The notes beneath the pieces are model-generated. The model was not told the DNA's origin. It saw only the letters and a program-made list of their open reading frames with translations, and searched no databases. From positions 49,539,001-49,603,000 of the forward strand of contig NC_088916.1 of NCBI RefSeq assembly GCF_963576675.1: a stretch of DNA of 64,000 nt, read 5' to 3'. The DNA is from Euphorbia lathyris (lineage: Eukaryota > Streptophyta > Magnoliopsida > Malpighiales > Euphorbiaceae). Positions 47,387 through 59,331 of the stretch are shown here, in pieces (the stretch's first letter is position 1; each line of letters opens with the position of its first letter). The position numbers were made by a program, and so were the translations under genes.

Positions 47387-48487
47387 ATGTCAGAACCATC
47401 ACGAACGACCGGCGTTACCACTAGATCAACCAGTATGAACTCTAGGGGACCACGGATTGCGAATTCGCAACCTGCAAGTACACAGCCTGTGGTGCCTAGC
47501 TCATCGGGTCCTTCGGGACAATTGAGTCCCTTATTGGAAGTCCAAGTGCAAACTGAGATGGAAATGTCCAATAGTGATTTCGTGCAGATGGCAGGACAAG
47601 TCTTGGCTTCGAACATGAGCCAGGCGGCTGGAGATCGAATGATTAATTTACTAACTGCCCTCGCCGAACACAATACCGCCGTGGCGGCTGCTCCTCAAGA
47701 ACCTGTGGTTATCTCAACACAATCACCGACTATCCCTGTCATATCGGCCCTCCCGCAGCCATCTCAGGCGCCAAATCAAGTGGGCCAGAGTAGTCGCACA
47801 AACCCACACAGCCACCCGAGCAACTACTCGCACCCAGATCTCATTACTACGATACATCCGACCTGGCAGCCATCCCAACCGTTGCCAGGAGTGCAAGGCA
47901 CTCTTCCGCTACAGCAAGTGGAACCTTTTCCTCACAGACATTCGGAGTTGATGACTCCTGGGCGAGAGCACACATGGAACTTTGATCCTATAATGGGACA
48001 GCGGTTAGTCCCCCAACAGGCACACGTCTCAACACCGATGGGCGGATGGATGCCACCCAGAATTCACCAGCAGCGGATGGAAGAAGTCCGGCGAATACCC
48101 GATATTGACTTAGAAGATCAATTACGAAGCATGATGGAGCGAATGGGGTACTCGCCTAGGCCAAGAGCAGAGGTCCAGAGCGATTCACCTTTTGCCCCTT
48201 CGTTGCGGGAATTCATTCCAGATCACAGAATCAAAGCGCCCGCGATACCTAAATACTATGGGGATCCAAATTCTGATCCTAAGGCTCATGTCAGGAACTA
48301 CAGAGAACTAATGGATGTTGCAGGAGCGAGTGAAAGCATCATTTGCAGGTTATTCTCGACAACTTTGGGCGGAGCCGCATCTGATTGGTTTCGATCTTTA
48401 CCCGCAGAATCTATTCACAATTGGCATCAATATAGTCGGGATTTTTGTGCGAAATTTGTGGCATCAATAGGAACTATAATTCCCTAA
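47387..48487 (+). pseudogene. Gypsy-2 gag, N-terminal part
   Basis: ATG 47387. A Ser/Pro/Gln-rich N-terminus is followed by the retrotransposon gag core (PKYYGDPNSDPKAHVRNYRE ... FSTTLGGAASDWFRSLPAES). The frame ends at TAA 48485-48487, while the continuing gag (LREFVVAFNDILVRLQNPD) is in the next frame and overlaps by about 40 bp. This is a small frameshift or deletion around 48465-48485. Gag forms the virus-like particle shell. Confidence 0.85.
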
Positions 48488-51400
48488 GGGAATTTGTTGT
48501 CGCATTCAACGATATTCTGGTGCGATTGCAAAACCCGGATATCGTGAGCATCCGCAACATCATGGCAGATGGAACCACAGATTGGAGTATGCGGGAGGAA
48601 ATCATCCGCAACAAGCCGCGCACAGTGGCCGAACTCATGAAAATAGCAAAGGAATTCATGGAAGTGGATGATGTCAACAGGGAACATAGGGCTCAAACCC
48701 GGCGAGAAAGAGATGCCGCTAGATCCACTTCGGACAATCGGCGTCAGACCCAGTCCAAAAGTAATTTTGTTCGAAGAGGCGATCGCCCCTTTCAAAGTGG
48801 CGGATATCAGACACCATTAAACACGACTCGCCAGGAGGTGTTACTTTGGATCGAAAAGAGCCCCCTGAATAAAGATGTGCGGTTCCCCGAGGTAAAAGGT
48901 CGAACCAGTTTGGGGCGATATCCTAACAAATATTGCAGGTTCCACAGACTGAACGGCCACGATACGAACGATTGCTATGAACTGAAGAAGGAGATTGAAA
49001 GGCTGATCGAAAGGGGCAAGCTGAATCAATTTGTACGAAAGGAGACTAGTGACGAGAAAGCAACGTTACCACATCAAGAAGAGGCAAGGCCCGAAAAGAA
49101 GCAGAAAAAAGGAGTGATAAACGTGATAGCCGGCGGGATCTATGAGCCTCCAACAAAAAGAGCTCACCGTGAACAGCGAAAACGCAACACTCATAGGGGG
49201 GATGCCCTCAATTACTCATTCGCGCGAATCACGGAGCCGCATGCGGATGCTTTGGTGATTACAATGGCTGTAGAAGGATGGGACGTCAAGCGGGTCCTTA
49301 TTGATACTGGCAGTTCTTGTAATGTTATTACTCGAACTGCATTCAACAAGTTGGGAATTAATGACGAGCGAGTGGAACATACATTCATGGATGTAACAGG
49401 TTTTGGGGGTCAATCCTCTCAAACAAGTGGACAGGTGGTGTTGGAGGCAGAAATGGTCGATAAAAAGCTAAAATGGCGAGGTGATTTAGAATTCGCAATT
49501 GTTGATCTCCCATTGGCCTACAACATAATTCTGGGACGCCCATTCCTGTCAGAAACAGAGTCGCTCATCTCAATGAAGCATTTAACATTACATTTACCAA
49601 CACACCAAGGGCGAGTCATAGTTGAAGGTGATCAACTTGTATCTCAACAGGCCTATACATTGTCACTTGAACCAAAGCCAGATGAGGAAGATAGGGTAGA
49701 GGAGAAGTTTCCAGCGGAAGCATTGGGAGAAACGGAACTATTCGCCATCTCAAGCGACAAAAATGTGCGAATAGCGATGGGCCTCCCCGAAGAAACGAAG
49801 AAAGCCATTGCCGAGGTGCTGGTCCAATGTGAGTCGGCATTTGCAGCCCCAAATGAAATACTGAAAGGAATAAGTCCAGACGTAGCAACCCATCGTTTGA
49901 ATGTAGACAAAGGTGCAACCCCAGTGCGACAGAAAAAGAGAGGACATGCTCCTAAGCGGCAAAAGGCGATTGAAAAAGCAGTGGCGGATTTGCTAAAGTC
50001 GGATGCAATTCGAGAAGTCACCTATCCGGAGTGGTTAGCCAATGTGGTGCTAGTCAAAAAGCCAAATGGAACGTACAGAATGTGCGTCGACTTCAAAGAT
50101 CTGAACAAGGCATGTCCGAAGGATATGTATCCGCTTCCTAACATTGATATATTGGTAGATGGAACTGCAGGATATGAAGCTTTATCATTCACCGACGTGA
50201 AATCCAGTTACCATCAGATACCCATGGAGAAGGCGGATGAAATCAAAACATCGTTCATAACTCACCAGGCGACTTATTGCTTCAAGGTGATGCCCTTTGG
50301 ATTGAAAAACGCGGGAGCAACATACCAGAGGATGATGAACAAGATATTTTCAGACAAATCCGGCGAGAACTTCTCGATCTACGTTGATGACATGATCATC
50401 AAAAGCAAGAAAATGCAAGACCACCCGCAGGATATCAAAGAAATCCTGGAAGTGCTAATCAAATATGGCCTCAAATTGAACCCAGAGAAATGCACATTCG
50501 GAGCAAGAGCGGGAAAGTTCCTGGGTTTCATTGTTAGCGGCAAGGGAGTTGAGGCGAATCCCGAGAAGGTTAAAGCAGTAATGGAGATGAAAACGCCGAG
50601 GAGCATAAGAGAAGTACAGAGACTAAATGGGCGGTTGGTGGCATTAGGGCGATTCATATCATGCTCAGCTAGGAGATGTCTACCTTTCTACAATGCCATC
50701 AAAAAATCCAAGTCCTTTGAATGGACGCCGGATTGTCAAGAAGCATTCGAGGGGATAAAGCGATTACTGTGTTATCCGCCCTTAATGAGTAGGCCGGAGG
50801 ATGGAGAAGATTTATTTCTCTACGTATCCGTCACCAATATGGCGATATGCACTGTGATGGTGCGAGAAGAAGAAGGGCAACAATATCCAGTGTACTACGT
50901 GAGCAAAGTCCTGAAGGATGCAGAACTCCGGTATTCGAAGTTGGACAAAATGGCCCTCGCAGTGATAACCACGGCGGCTAGATTGAAACCATACTTTCAG
51001 GCGCATACTATCATTATGAGAACTGGCATCCCAATGCGAAAGGTATTACAGAAACCTGACGCATCCGGCCGGTTGATGGAATGGTCAATTCGCCTGGGAG
51101 AATTCGATATTCGCTATGAAGGGAGACCAGCGCTAAAGAGCCAAGTACTCGCCGATTTCGTGAACGAATTCACCTGGGATGACGATGAATGTCCGAAGGC
51201 ACAAAAAGAAGAGTGGAGCATGTACACAGATGGGGCATTATCTACAGATGGAGCTGGGCTGGGAGTCGTCATCAAGGGCCCGGAGGTTATTTGCCTGTGC
51301 TATGCAGCAAAATTAACTTTCAAAACTACCAATAATGCCGCAGAGTATGAAGCAATGATATGCGGATTGAAGTTGCTCAATGAACTCACCCCAGAAAGAG

Positions 51401-52470
51401 TGGTAATCTACAGCGATTCTAAACTCATGATAAACCAGATCACAAAAAATTATCTGGTGAAACAGGAGGAGCTAGTAAAATACCATCAGGTAGTCGGCAG
51501 ATTGACACAAGAGTTAACGCACAAGGGAGTCGTTTGGGAGATGGTGCATGTTCCGCGAGGCCAAAATGCAAAGGCTGACGAATTGGCAAAAGTAGCGGCA
51601 AGTAGAGAACCATGGAGTCAAAAGGCATGCAATTTGGAAATAAAATCGGCACCAGCATTCGAGGTCGATCAGATTATGGTCATCGAAGAACTGGAAGACG
51701 ATGAAGATTGGCGGATGCCCATTCGCCAATATCTGGAGCAGGGAGATTTACTGGTTGATAAGAGCTTAGCCAGAAAGCTAATTGGGCAGTCAGCTCGATA
51801 CTCAATTCGGGATGGAACTTTGTATCGGAAATCGTACACATGTCCATGGTTGAAATGCATTAGTCGCAACGAAGGAGACTACGTGCTGCGAGAATTACAT
51901 GAAGGAATTTGTGGCGCGCACGAAGCTTCGGCGGTGTTGGCAAGAAAGGTCAAACTGATGGGATACTACTGGCCCAAGGTGGTGGAAGATTCCCAGAAGA
52001 TGGTTGCGGAATGTCACAATTGTCAAATACATGCGAATGAAAAGCATGTTCCCGGAGCCGAACAAATCGCTATAATGACGGCGTGGCCATTCGCAACATG
52101 GGGAATCGATATAGTGGGTCCATTCCCAGAAACGACAAAGAAAAGGAAGTACTTGATAGTCGCAGTTGACCACTTCAGCAAATGGGTAGAAGCGGAGGCA
52201 GTAACCGCACAAACACCTGAGCGAATGATCGAGTTCTTACGAGAAAACATTATCATGCGATTTGGAATCCCGCAAAAGCTTATAACCGACAATGGCACCC
52301 AGTTCAACTGTGCCAAGTTCAAAGCATACTGCGAAAGCATGGGGATCAAAAATCATTTTTCTTCCGTAAACCATCCCCAATCGAATGGTATGACGGAGGT
52401 TACCAACAGGGCCATGATTCAAGGCATCAAGAAGCGGCTAGGAGACAAAAAAAACAGGTTGGGCGGATGA
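48445..52470 (+). pseudogene. Gypsy-2 gag C-terminus and pol (PR-RT-RH-aRH-INT)
   Basis: A long frame (about 1340 codons). Order: gag end; a CCHC-like YCRFHRLNGHDTNDCYELK (about residue 165); protease VLIDTGSSCNVI (about 285); RT with YRMCVDFKDLNKACPKD, KVMPFGLKNAGATYQ and active site YVDDMIIKSK (about 645); first RNase H (DLFLYVSVTNMAICTVMV, catalytic pattern degraded); second archaeal-type RNase H (MYTDGALSTDGAGLGVVIKG ... IYSDSKLMINQI, about 925); integrase zinc finger (HEGICGAHEASA...CHNCQIH) and core (WGIDIVGPFPET, ITDNGTQF, NHPQSNGMTE). It ends early at 52470 because an extra T near 52459-52460 shifts the frame. The remainder is at 52481-52951. Confidence 0.93.
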
Positions 52471-52480
52471 GATACCCCAT

Positions 52481-52951
52481 ATGTTGTGGGCATACAGAAC
52501 CTCTGTAAAGGCAGCAACAGGCGAAACACCTTTCTCGCTAGTTTATGGAGCCGAAGCAGTCCTACCTGTTGAAATCAAGTCGCCCACAGATCGGATAATT
52601 TATTATTGCGACACACAAAATCCTATCAACATTAGAGATGCTTTGGATTCTGTGGAGGAACGAAGAGAAAAAGCTTACATGCGAATGGCAGTATACCGCA
52701 ATAGAATCAAGAAATATCATGACAGAAGAATGCGAAAAGTAATAATCAACGAGAACGACTTGGTCTTGAAAAAAGCGGATAAAATACAATCCAGAGATGG
52801 CAAAGGCAAGCTGGGCGTCAACTGGATCGGACCATACAAAGTATCCAAGAAGCTGGGACCAGCCACTTTTGAAATAGAAGAAATGAGCGGAAAGAAGCTC
52901 CCGCGCACCTGGAATCTAGAGAATCTACGCCTATATAAAAAGGCCGAGTAG
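52481..52951 (+). pseudogene. Gypsy-2 integrase C-terminal part
   Basis: A +1-shifted continuation of the integrase: MLWAYRTSVKAATGETPF and YGAEAVLPVEI, a basic helix region (YHDRRMRKVI), and an SH3-like WIGPYKVSKKLGPATF ending NLRLYKKAE. It lies downstream of the single-base insertion at about 52459. Confidence 0.88.
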
Positions 52952-53659
52952 TTCGAGGAAATGACGAGTACTCTTTTTCCTTTTATGAGTTTTTCCCATT
53001 GGGTTTTCTGATAAAAGGCTTTAATGAGGCTTTGATCCCACACAGTTGGTGTACCTATGTAATAAACCTTTTCTCTTTATCAATAAAGGTATTCAATTAT
53101 TACATTTATTCAATATGTTACGCCCGAATGCGGATTGTTCTTAAAAACACATAAATGTGTTGCCTATTAAAGAAAGGCGGATGCATGATTACGCATCACT
53201 CGCAAAACCCTTAGGGTTAAACTCAAAAAACACATAAATGTGTTGCCTATTAAAGAAAGGCGGATGCATGATTACGCATCACTCGCAAAACCCTTAGGGT
53301 TAAACTCAAAAAACACATAAATGTGTTGCCTATTAAAGAAAGGCGGATGCATGATTACGCATCACTCGCAAAACCTTATGATTAACCTTATGATTATATT
53401 ATTTTCGAAAGAAAAATAATAGAGTAAGGCATAAAATTAAGCGAATAAACGAGTACTCGAAAATTACAAAAAGGGTTTGGCCACCCTAGCGAAAGCAAAA
53501 ATTACTATGAAGAATTACAAGTATGAAGTCGGCAAAAGGCAAGGATCATACATGAAAATAAAGTGACAATAATCGCACGTATAGGCAAAGCGGCAAGTGA
53601 AAGAAAATTAATATATACGGGCAGTTTGTTACATACAAAAAGTCCAAATATAAATTAAA
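52952..53659. other. Gypsy-2 3' non-coding region with tandem repeat
   Basis: There is no coding frame. It holds the 83-bp triple repeat (53141-53386) and the presumed 3' end of the antisense gene transcript. Confidence 0.6.
53141..53386. repeat. 83-bp tandem repeat, three copies
   Basis: Units begin aaaaacacataaatgtgttg at about 53143, 53226 and 53309 and contain ggcggatgcatgattacgca. The first two are nearly identical and the third is truncated at its end. Inverted acacataaatgtgt and gcgt/acgc motifs inside allow small hairpins. Confidence 0.93.
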
Positions 53660-55985
53660 CTATGCTACAGCTTCCTCTCCTTCACCCCTATTGCTTTCCT
53701 CGCCTCCAGCGACTCCCTCATCTCCTCCAGTGGGCGGATCTACTTCAAGCGAATCCTCAACCCTCGAATCAATAACTGCTTCAGAGGGCGGTACCTCTTG
53801 CTCAGGCTGAGAGATGTCCTGCGGTGCCCCTTCTTCCGCATTCTGGGTAGGGATCTCGCCGATAATTGGAGATTCCTGAAAACTCTTCCAATCTAAGAGG
53901 AGTACCTCATCCATATCAGCATCCTCGGCTTCCAGCTTGTCCCACTTCTCAGTTAAATCCTTTTCAGGGATGGGAACCTTGGGGCGGTTAAGTACGAGAC
54001 CCTGATGTCCATGCTCATAAGCGGCATGAATCCGCTCCCCATACCAGTAGATGCGGGCACCGTCTTCAGCCAGAATTTCCTTAGCCCTCTTCTTTTGTGT
54101 CTCCTTGGAATCAGCTAGATCATCGAGGGCCTTTCGCAGCTCATCGGACTTAGCCTGAAGAGATTTAAGAGCCTCCTCCTTCTCGCTCCCAGCCTTCTGA
54201 AGGGCGCCTTCTAGGACCTTCACCTTCCCTTGGACATCATCATAAAGCGACTTCTGAGTCGCCAATTCAGTACCAAGACCTTCCAACTCCTTGGCTCGCT
54301 CGGCATCCCTTCGGAGAATGCCCTCAGCGAAATTGATAATCTGCATATAAGACGGCTCACGAATAAAAAAGGGTGAATAGAAATAGGCGGTTACAATGGA
54401 CACAAGATCTTTGAAAGAGAATGACAAGCAACAATATACCTCTACAGAACGCTTCTCGATTCCCTCCACAGCGGTAGGGAGCGGTACTTGTTCGCGTACA
54501 CGGGAAGCAGAGGGAAGCCGCCCGAGGACATTGCATATGGAAGAGACAATGTCCTTGCAAGAAAAACTCACGGCCATGCCAAAGGTCCTAGTCCACCATC
54601 CGCTGATGTCGGGAATTGGCTGCAAAGGCGTAAAGAAAAATATCAAGAGAACAGCAGATAGCTCATGAGGAAAAAAGTAGCAATATAGAAAGAGGGAATA
54701 GATCAGGATACCTCATGAATTGGGGTACTGCTCTTTCCTTTGGATGAGGCGGATACGGGTGTACCGCCAACAGTAAGGGACACGGAGGTGTTCCTCTTCT
54801 TGGGACGAGAAGACTCTGTATCCGCACTTATCTTCCGCTTCCTCGTCAAAGGAAGATCCTCGGAGGCAGAAGCGGGACCTTGTGAAACGGAGGCCCTTAC
54901 AGGAGAAGCCGCCTCAATGGAAGGAATCGTTCCTCCAGAAGAATCCGCCCCTACAACGGAGGCAGTTCCCGCCATCCGCTTCTTCCTTCTCGCTAGGGCT
55001 TTAGCCTCCCGATCTGCAGCGATTTGAGATAAAGGATCACCCCTGCAAAGGGTTAAAAGAAATCATCAACTTGGAAATAAAAAGTACCTTGTACAAAAAC
55101 GCGATAAGGGATATAGACCACGCGATCCCCCTCGCGGTAGGCAATCGCTACTCGGCTCCTTAGCATATGGAAGGCCTGATCATATGTCCATACAAAAGGA
55201 GGGGTACTCTTCAGGAACTTGATGACGGCGGATTCTTCCTCGCTGGGATAACCGAAGTTCAAACTCTTCACATTGGGCCGGCCCCAATGGCGAAGGAAGT
55301 TCGGATTTCCCTCATTAAACTTGATAAAAAAGTAAGAGCGATCCCACTCGCGGATCTTGTTCAGTTTCTCGTCAAAACCATAGTATCCGCTCTGGCGGAT
55401 GAAAGTGAAATACCCCGCCGAACTCTTGAAATGATGAAGCTTGGAGAAAATTTTAAGCGAGAAAGGAACCTCCAAACAATCCGCCAGAAATTTATCCAGG
55501 GTCAAGTCGGCCCATCCATTTAGATGTAACTGCCCGGGTGTGATTCCGTAACCGCCGAGGATGGAAGCAATCTCATCCGCCAGCGGATAAGTGAAGCCGC
55601 AGATAATCTGGGCGATGAAAATGGTGAAATACCCCTTTGGATAATCGCCCGGTCCTCTATCCTCCCCGAGAATAATGGTCTCGAGACCTTGGAGCCAAGG
55701 ATATTGCACCCGCAAATCCTCAATGGTCTCGCGACAAACTAGGCTTCCCGACCTGTCCCTCTTTGGTAACAAACGGGGGGTTGGGACAGGTGGCGGAATC
55801 AACTTCTTAGGGTCAAAACCTAGACCCTTGTCGGTTGTATTTGCTAGGTGGAGGAAGTCAGCGGGGTGGGAATCAGACCCATGAGAACTGGTTGAAACTT
55901 CATCAACCATCTCATCAACTTCATGAGAAACCTCGCGGACGTAGCTCTCATCGAACGGTGCGGAGTCAAGGTCGGGGTTCGACAT
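53660..55985 (-). CDS. Antisense gene of gypsy-2 (plant gypsy-type transposon family protein)
   Basis: Minus-strand gene opposite to gag-pol. Exon-like blocks with usable splice borders: 55088-55985, 54712-55042, 54440-54619, 53660-54340. Block 1 starts MSNPDLDSAPFDESYVREVS and contains GGYGITPGQLHLNGWADLTL and FTFIRQSGYYGFDEKLNKIR, the signature of the 'putative gypsy-type transposon' domain. Block 2 is Ser/Pro-rich with basic clusters (ALARRKKR, RKRK, RPKKR) suggesting nuclear localisation. Block 3 has GWWTRTFGMAVSF. Block 4 is a long coiled coil (about 54340-54050) with an acidic C-terminus. The block 1 to 2 junction is out of phase with the best splice sites, so the model or the copy may be imperfect. 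Antisense ORFs of this type are known from Tat/Retand elements; their role is unknown. Confidence 0.7.
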
Positions 55986-56240
55986 GTTGAGGAAAAGAAA
56001 TAAACAGAAGTAAAAAGCCGAACGAGGTACAAATTATGAAGAGGAAAACTTACATGGGAAAGACAACACAGAGAAATGACGGAAATAAGAGGTCAACGCC
56101 GGAAAAGATGACGCCGGAAAAGAAATAACGAAAGAGGAAAAATTCACAAGTTTTTGAATTTTGAATAGACAAGCAAAAACGAAGCGTCCCCTATGAACAG
56201 ACCCTAAAGGGCTCTTGTATCAAACTAAAGGGGAGGCATG
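55986..56240. other. Gypsy-2 region before the 3' LTR, with polypurine tract
   Basis: Presumed promoter side of the antisense gene. A purine tract (aaaggggaggcatg, 56227-56240) precedes the 3' LTR. Confidence 0.65.
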
Positions 56241-56749
56241 TGATGACCCGCGAGGCTAAACCGGGTCATATTCATTTCGCAGGCCCAGCCCATACTTAGA
56301 CCTATGGTCTAAGATCGGATGAGACCCGAATAAAGGAAGCGGGCGCAGTGAGTAACCGCCCCGAATGGGACCCGAATAAGCGGAAACGGGTGAAGCGAGT
56401 AACCGCCCCGAATTCCTAAACGGAGCATCAAGACTCCCACTCAGAACCACGTTCGTTGCCATGAAAGCCACGAAAGGGACATGGCCTAAAAAGGGGGAAC
56501 CGCCCTCAGAACGTGGCCCACTAAGGAGTAACCGCCCTCGGCGGTTACCTAAAAAACACCTATAAAAGGCCTTAAGAACGAGGGAAAAAGGTACGCTCAC
56601 AATTTTCCCCGCAATACTATTGTCAAATTACCAACCTTCTTACAAAAACTGACTTGATCGTCGGAGAGTTTTCCCGGAGATCCTGTCTCCGGTTCTGTTT
56701 TGCAGGTAACTCTGGCAGAGAATATCAAATCGGATCCGGCAAGTTATCA
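56241..56749 (+). repeat. Gypsy-2 3' LTR
   Basis: Same 509-bp sequence as the 5' LTR except for about six substitutions (for example accgggtcat for accgagtcat). TG...CA ends. Confidence 0.95.
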
Positions 56750-56754
56750 GTTGT

Positions 56755-57634
56755 TTTAAGTGTGTGGAATGATGAATTGTCATATTTTGTCTATAAATGG
56801 AACCTAGGGAGTGAGTGATTAGCAGTTCAAACTTCAAGTTATTTTGTGTGCTCTCATCCTAGAAACTTTCATATAAAATCCAAGGTTGTGAAAACCCATA
56901 AAATATTAACTTGACAAAATAATAATCCTGCTTTGCTTTGCTTTCATAGAAATAATTTTTCAATGAGCAATCTTAAAGTTCATACATGTTGTAAGTGTTT
57001 TTAGGTTCTGACCTTAGATTTTGTAATAAAAGTACAAAGTTATAGTGTCTGAAAAAATTGTATTTAACAAATCAAGTACTTGTAAGTCAGAATAATTGAA
57101 TTTGCTAGTATTTGTAATTTTCAGTTGATTGTTTTATGTATCTAATTGATCTTAAATGCTTAAAAATAATTTTGTAATATCTCGTTTGTGGGCATGTCTA
57201 TATATTGTATTTTGTTCAAAATGATTTTTCATGTATTAAGTATTTTTACCTATCTATCTATCAACGAGATGATTTGCTCTTGAAAATCAAATTTTTAGTT
57301 TCCAAAACAAATCAAGTATATTTAACATATTAGGTGAAAGACTAAGTTATCAAACTTCAGAAGATAATAGATTGCAAATAGCCAATCAGCCAGATGCTTG
57401 CTTCATTCGAGCTAGAAATATAAGGAAAACTAAATAAACAAACAACTTTATAAGCAAAAAGAAGGTAATTTATAACTTGTCTCCTTCTATGTTTATTTTC
57501 TGAAACTTTGATAGTGTTTTCATATATTTTTACTTCTCAATTTCTTGATTGTTGGAGCTGTGATTTTTTTTCCTTTTTTGCTTTAGCTACATTTAATTTT
57601 GTGGAAGTCCTGAATTTGTTTGTTACTTTTTCAG
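56755..57634. other. CACTA-B interior right of gypsy-2
   Basis: T-rich, intron-like sequence ending in a polypyrimidine tract and acceptor ttactttttcag before the exon-like block at 57635. There is no other coding signal. Confidence 0.5.
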
Positions 57635-57707
57635 GGATGCATATGGGCTTTCTTATGTTCTGAAATCAAGAACTGAAGAAAATGAAGCTTACTTATCTAC
57701 AATAGAG
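57635..57707 (+). pseudogene. Exon-like block of unknown gene in CACTA-B
   Basis: Acceptor tttttcag, then 73 bp encoding DAYGLSYVLKSRTEENEAYL plus STIE, then donor gag|gttagt. Both borders are consensus and the codon use looks protein-like. The family is not recognised. It probably belongs with 46336-46384 as pieces of a captured host gene, now separated by gypsy-2. Confidence 0.4.
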
Positions 57708-59058
57708 GTTAGTTCATTATTCACTATCGTGAAGCCCTTCTGCAATCATTGAATTTGGTTTACATTCGTTCATGGGGTTTGTTTCCAGTCAATTAGACAA
57801 GTATATGATGTCATGCAAAGTCAAAACCAACATCTGCTATAACAATCTAGAAAGAGGATGACTATAATATTATGGTGATCACTTTTTCGCATTCTATCAT
57901 TAACTTGTCTATATAGCTATTAATACTTATCACGACTCAGTCAATCAGTTGTATTATTTGTGCGATTTTTGCTTTATCATGTAGCATGATATTAGAATTC
58001 CACACATACATATATAATATCAGTTTTCATGGTTCAAATGCTCAGTTTTTTTTCTAATTATGTTTTCTAGATTTCATTATGTTTCAAATTACATTTTGCA
58101 TTTATTTTTATAGCATGTCACCAAGGCTCCAAGTGAGGCAAAAGCATGAGCGATTCACAACTCCGTGCCTTGAAGGATGTGTTGTCTAGGCAAGCGCCTC
58201 AACCCAAGTGCATAGTGCAGGGGATCATGCTTTTACTTTTTTGACATTTTTATTACTATGAATACCAATTTACTAATTTTCATTAGTGTTGTAATGTTAC
58301 CTTACAAGCATTTTTATTATTATGAATACCAATTTACTAATTATCATATTTGTTTAATGATGCATTGTAATGTCACAATATATTGAATAAATTTATGTTA
58401 TTATACAATAATTTTCCAATGCCATTTCTATCTTTAATAATGGTGCACCTCAATGACAAGATAAGTGTCACTAATTAATACGATTTAGTGACAAATTAAA
58501 TGTTAAATTGACAATAAATATGATAATTATGGTTAAAAAATTAAAAATATCGGTTCGAGTTATAAATTCGTCATCTTAACTATAAATTTTGCTAACAAAA
58601 TATGAATTTTGTTAATTTAATTTTACATTTCATGACGAAAATTAAACTTATGTCACAAATCGTGCGTCAGTTACACCGTCACTAAAATTCTATATTTTCA
58701 ATCTTATATTAGTATTTGTCACTGTAGCTATAAATATAGATGACAAATTTTGAATATCGTCATCTAAATGTTAAGTTTTTATGACGAAATGAAGTCTTAA
58801 ATGACAAAATATTTATAATAATAGTGACAAAATAAGCGTCATGAAAACAAAACAGTATAGTCACACATGTTCTTTTTTGTCATATAAAAGTAAATCATTC
58901 ATGACAAAAGAAAAATTTGTCGTATATACATAATACCACGCTCCTGCCGTGACGACCGTTGTGATGATCAAATTTCGTCACTTTCTATGTATTGTGACGA
59001 AAAATGATATTTTCAAGACAATTTTTGTGCGTCATAAAAGTCCAAATTTCTTGTAGTG
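57708..59058. other. CACTA-B right arm, subterminal repeats
   Basis: There is no gene. Around 58110-58225 there is a gaggcaaaagcatgagcgat / caagcgcctcaacccaagtg stretch. From 58440 to the end, tgacgaaa, gtcat and gtcac units are dense, mirroring the left arm, and end in the TIR. Confidence 0.65.
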
Positions 59059-59325
59059 CCTTCTGCCGCTCTTGCAAAGCTGAGCTACACTCAGCAGATT
59101 GTATTTGAGACCTTTAACTAAGGAGACAAACTCAATGGTTGGGTTACCTCCGATAGTACCTGAGCCGACTATCTTACCCTTCTTGTTGTCTCCAAAGCTT
59201 ACACTTCCACCTTGTTTAAGCTCTAGTGTGATGAACTGAGTCTCATCACCTGTCATATGCCTTGAGCATGCGCTGTCTATATACCATAGTTTTGACTTCT
59301 CCACGCATGTCAAGCTGACCTGCAA
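59059..59325 (-). pseudogene. Sirevirus protease region, cut by CACTA-B
   Basis: Minus-strand frame in the same phase as gag, just after the gag stop (59332-59334). Contains LWYIDSACSRHMTGDE (aspartic protease motif, DSA at the active site) and FVSLVKGLKYNLLSVAQLCK. It stops at the CACTA-B TSD. The same frame resumes at 44966 if the transposon and one TSD copy are ignored. Confidence 0.88.
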
Positions 59326-59331
59326 TTTAGA

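Larger units (their letters stand above)
46820..56749 (+). mobile_element. Gypsy-2: complete Ty3/gypsy (Tat/Retand-like) retrotransposon
   Basis: LTRs of 509 bp at 46820-47328 and 56241-56749. TSD GTTGT lies at 46815-46819 and 56750-56754. Order: PBS, gag, protease, RT, RNase H, second RNase H-like domain, integrase, then a long 3' region with an antisense gene and a tandem repeat. The extra RNase H and the antisense ORF are features of the Tat lineage. The LTRs differ at about six positions by eye (about 1.2%). It is inserted in CACTA-B. Confidence 0.95.
44970..59058. mobile_element. CACTA-B: CACTA transposon inserted in the Sirevirus pol
   Basis: Terminal inverted repeats cactacaagaaatttggtct and, from the other end, cactacaagaaatttggact, followed by tttatgacg in both; only one mismatch in the first 29 bp. 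TSD CCT lies at 44967-44969 and 59059-59061. Subterminal regions carry many tgacgaaa/gtcat units in both orientations, typical of En/Spm-like elements. After removal of the gypsy-2 insertion it is about 4.15 kb. No transposase frame is visible, so it is non-autonomous. Exon-like blocks at 46336-46384 and 57635-57707 suggest a captured gene. Confidence 0.92.
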
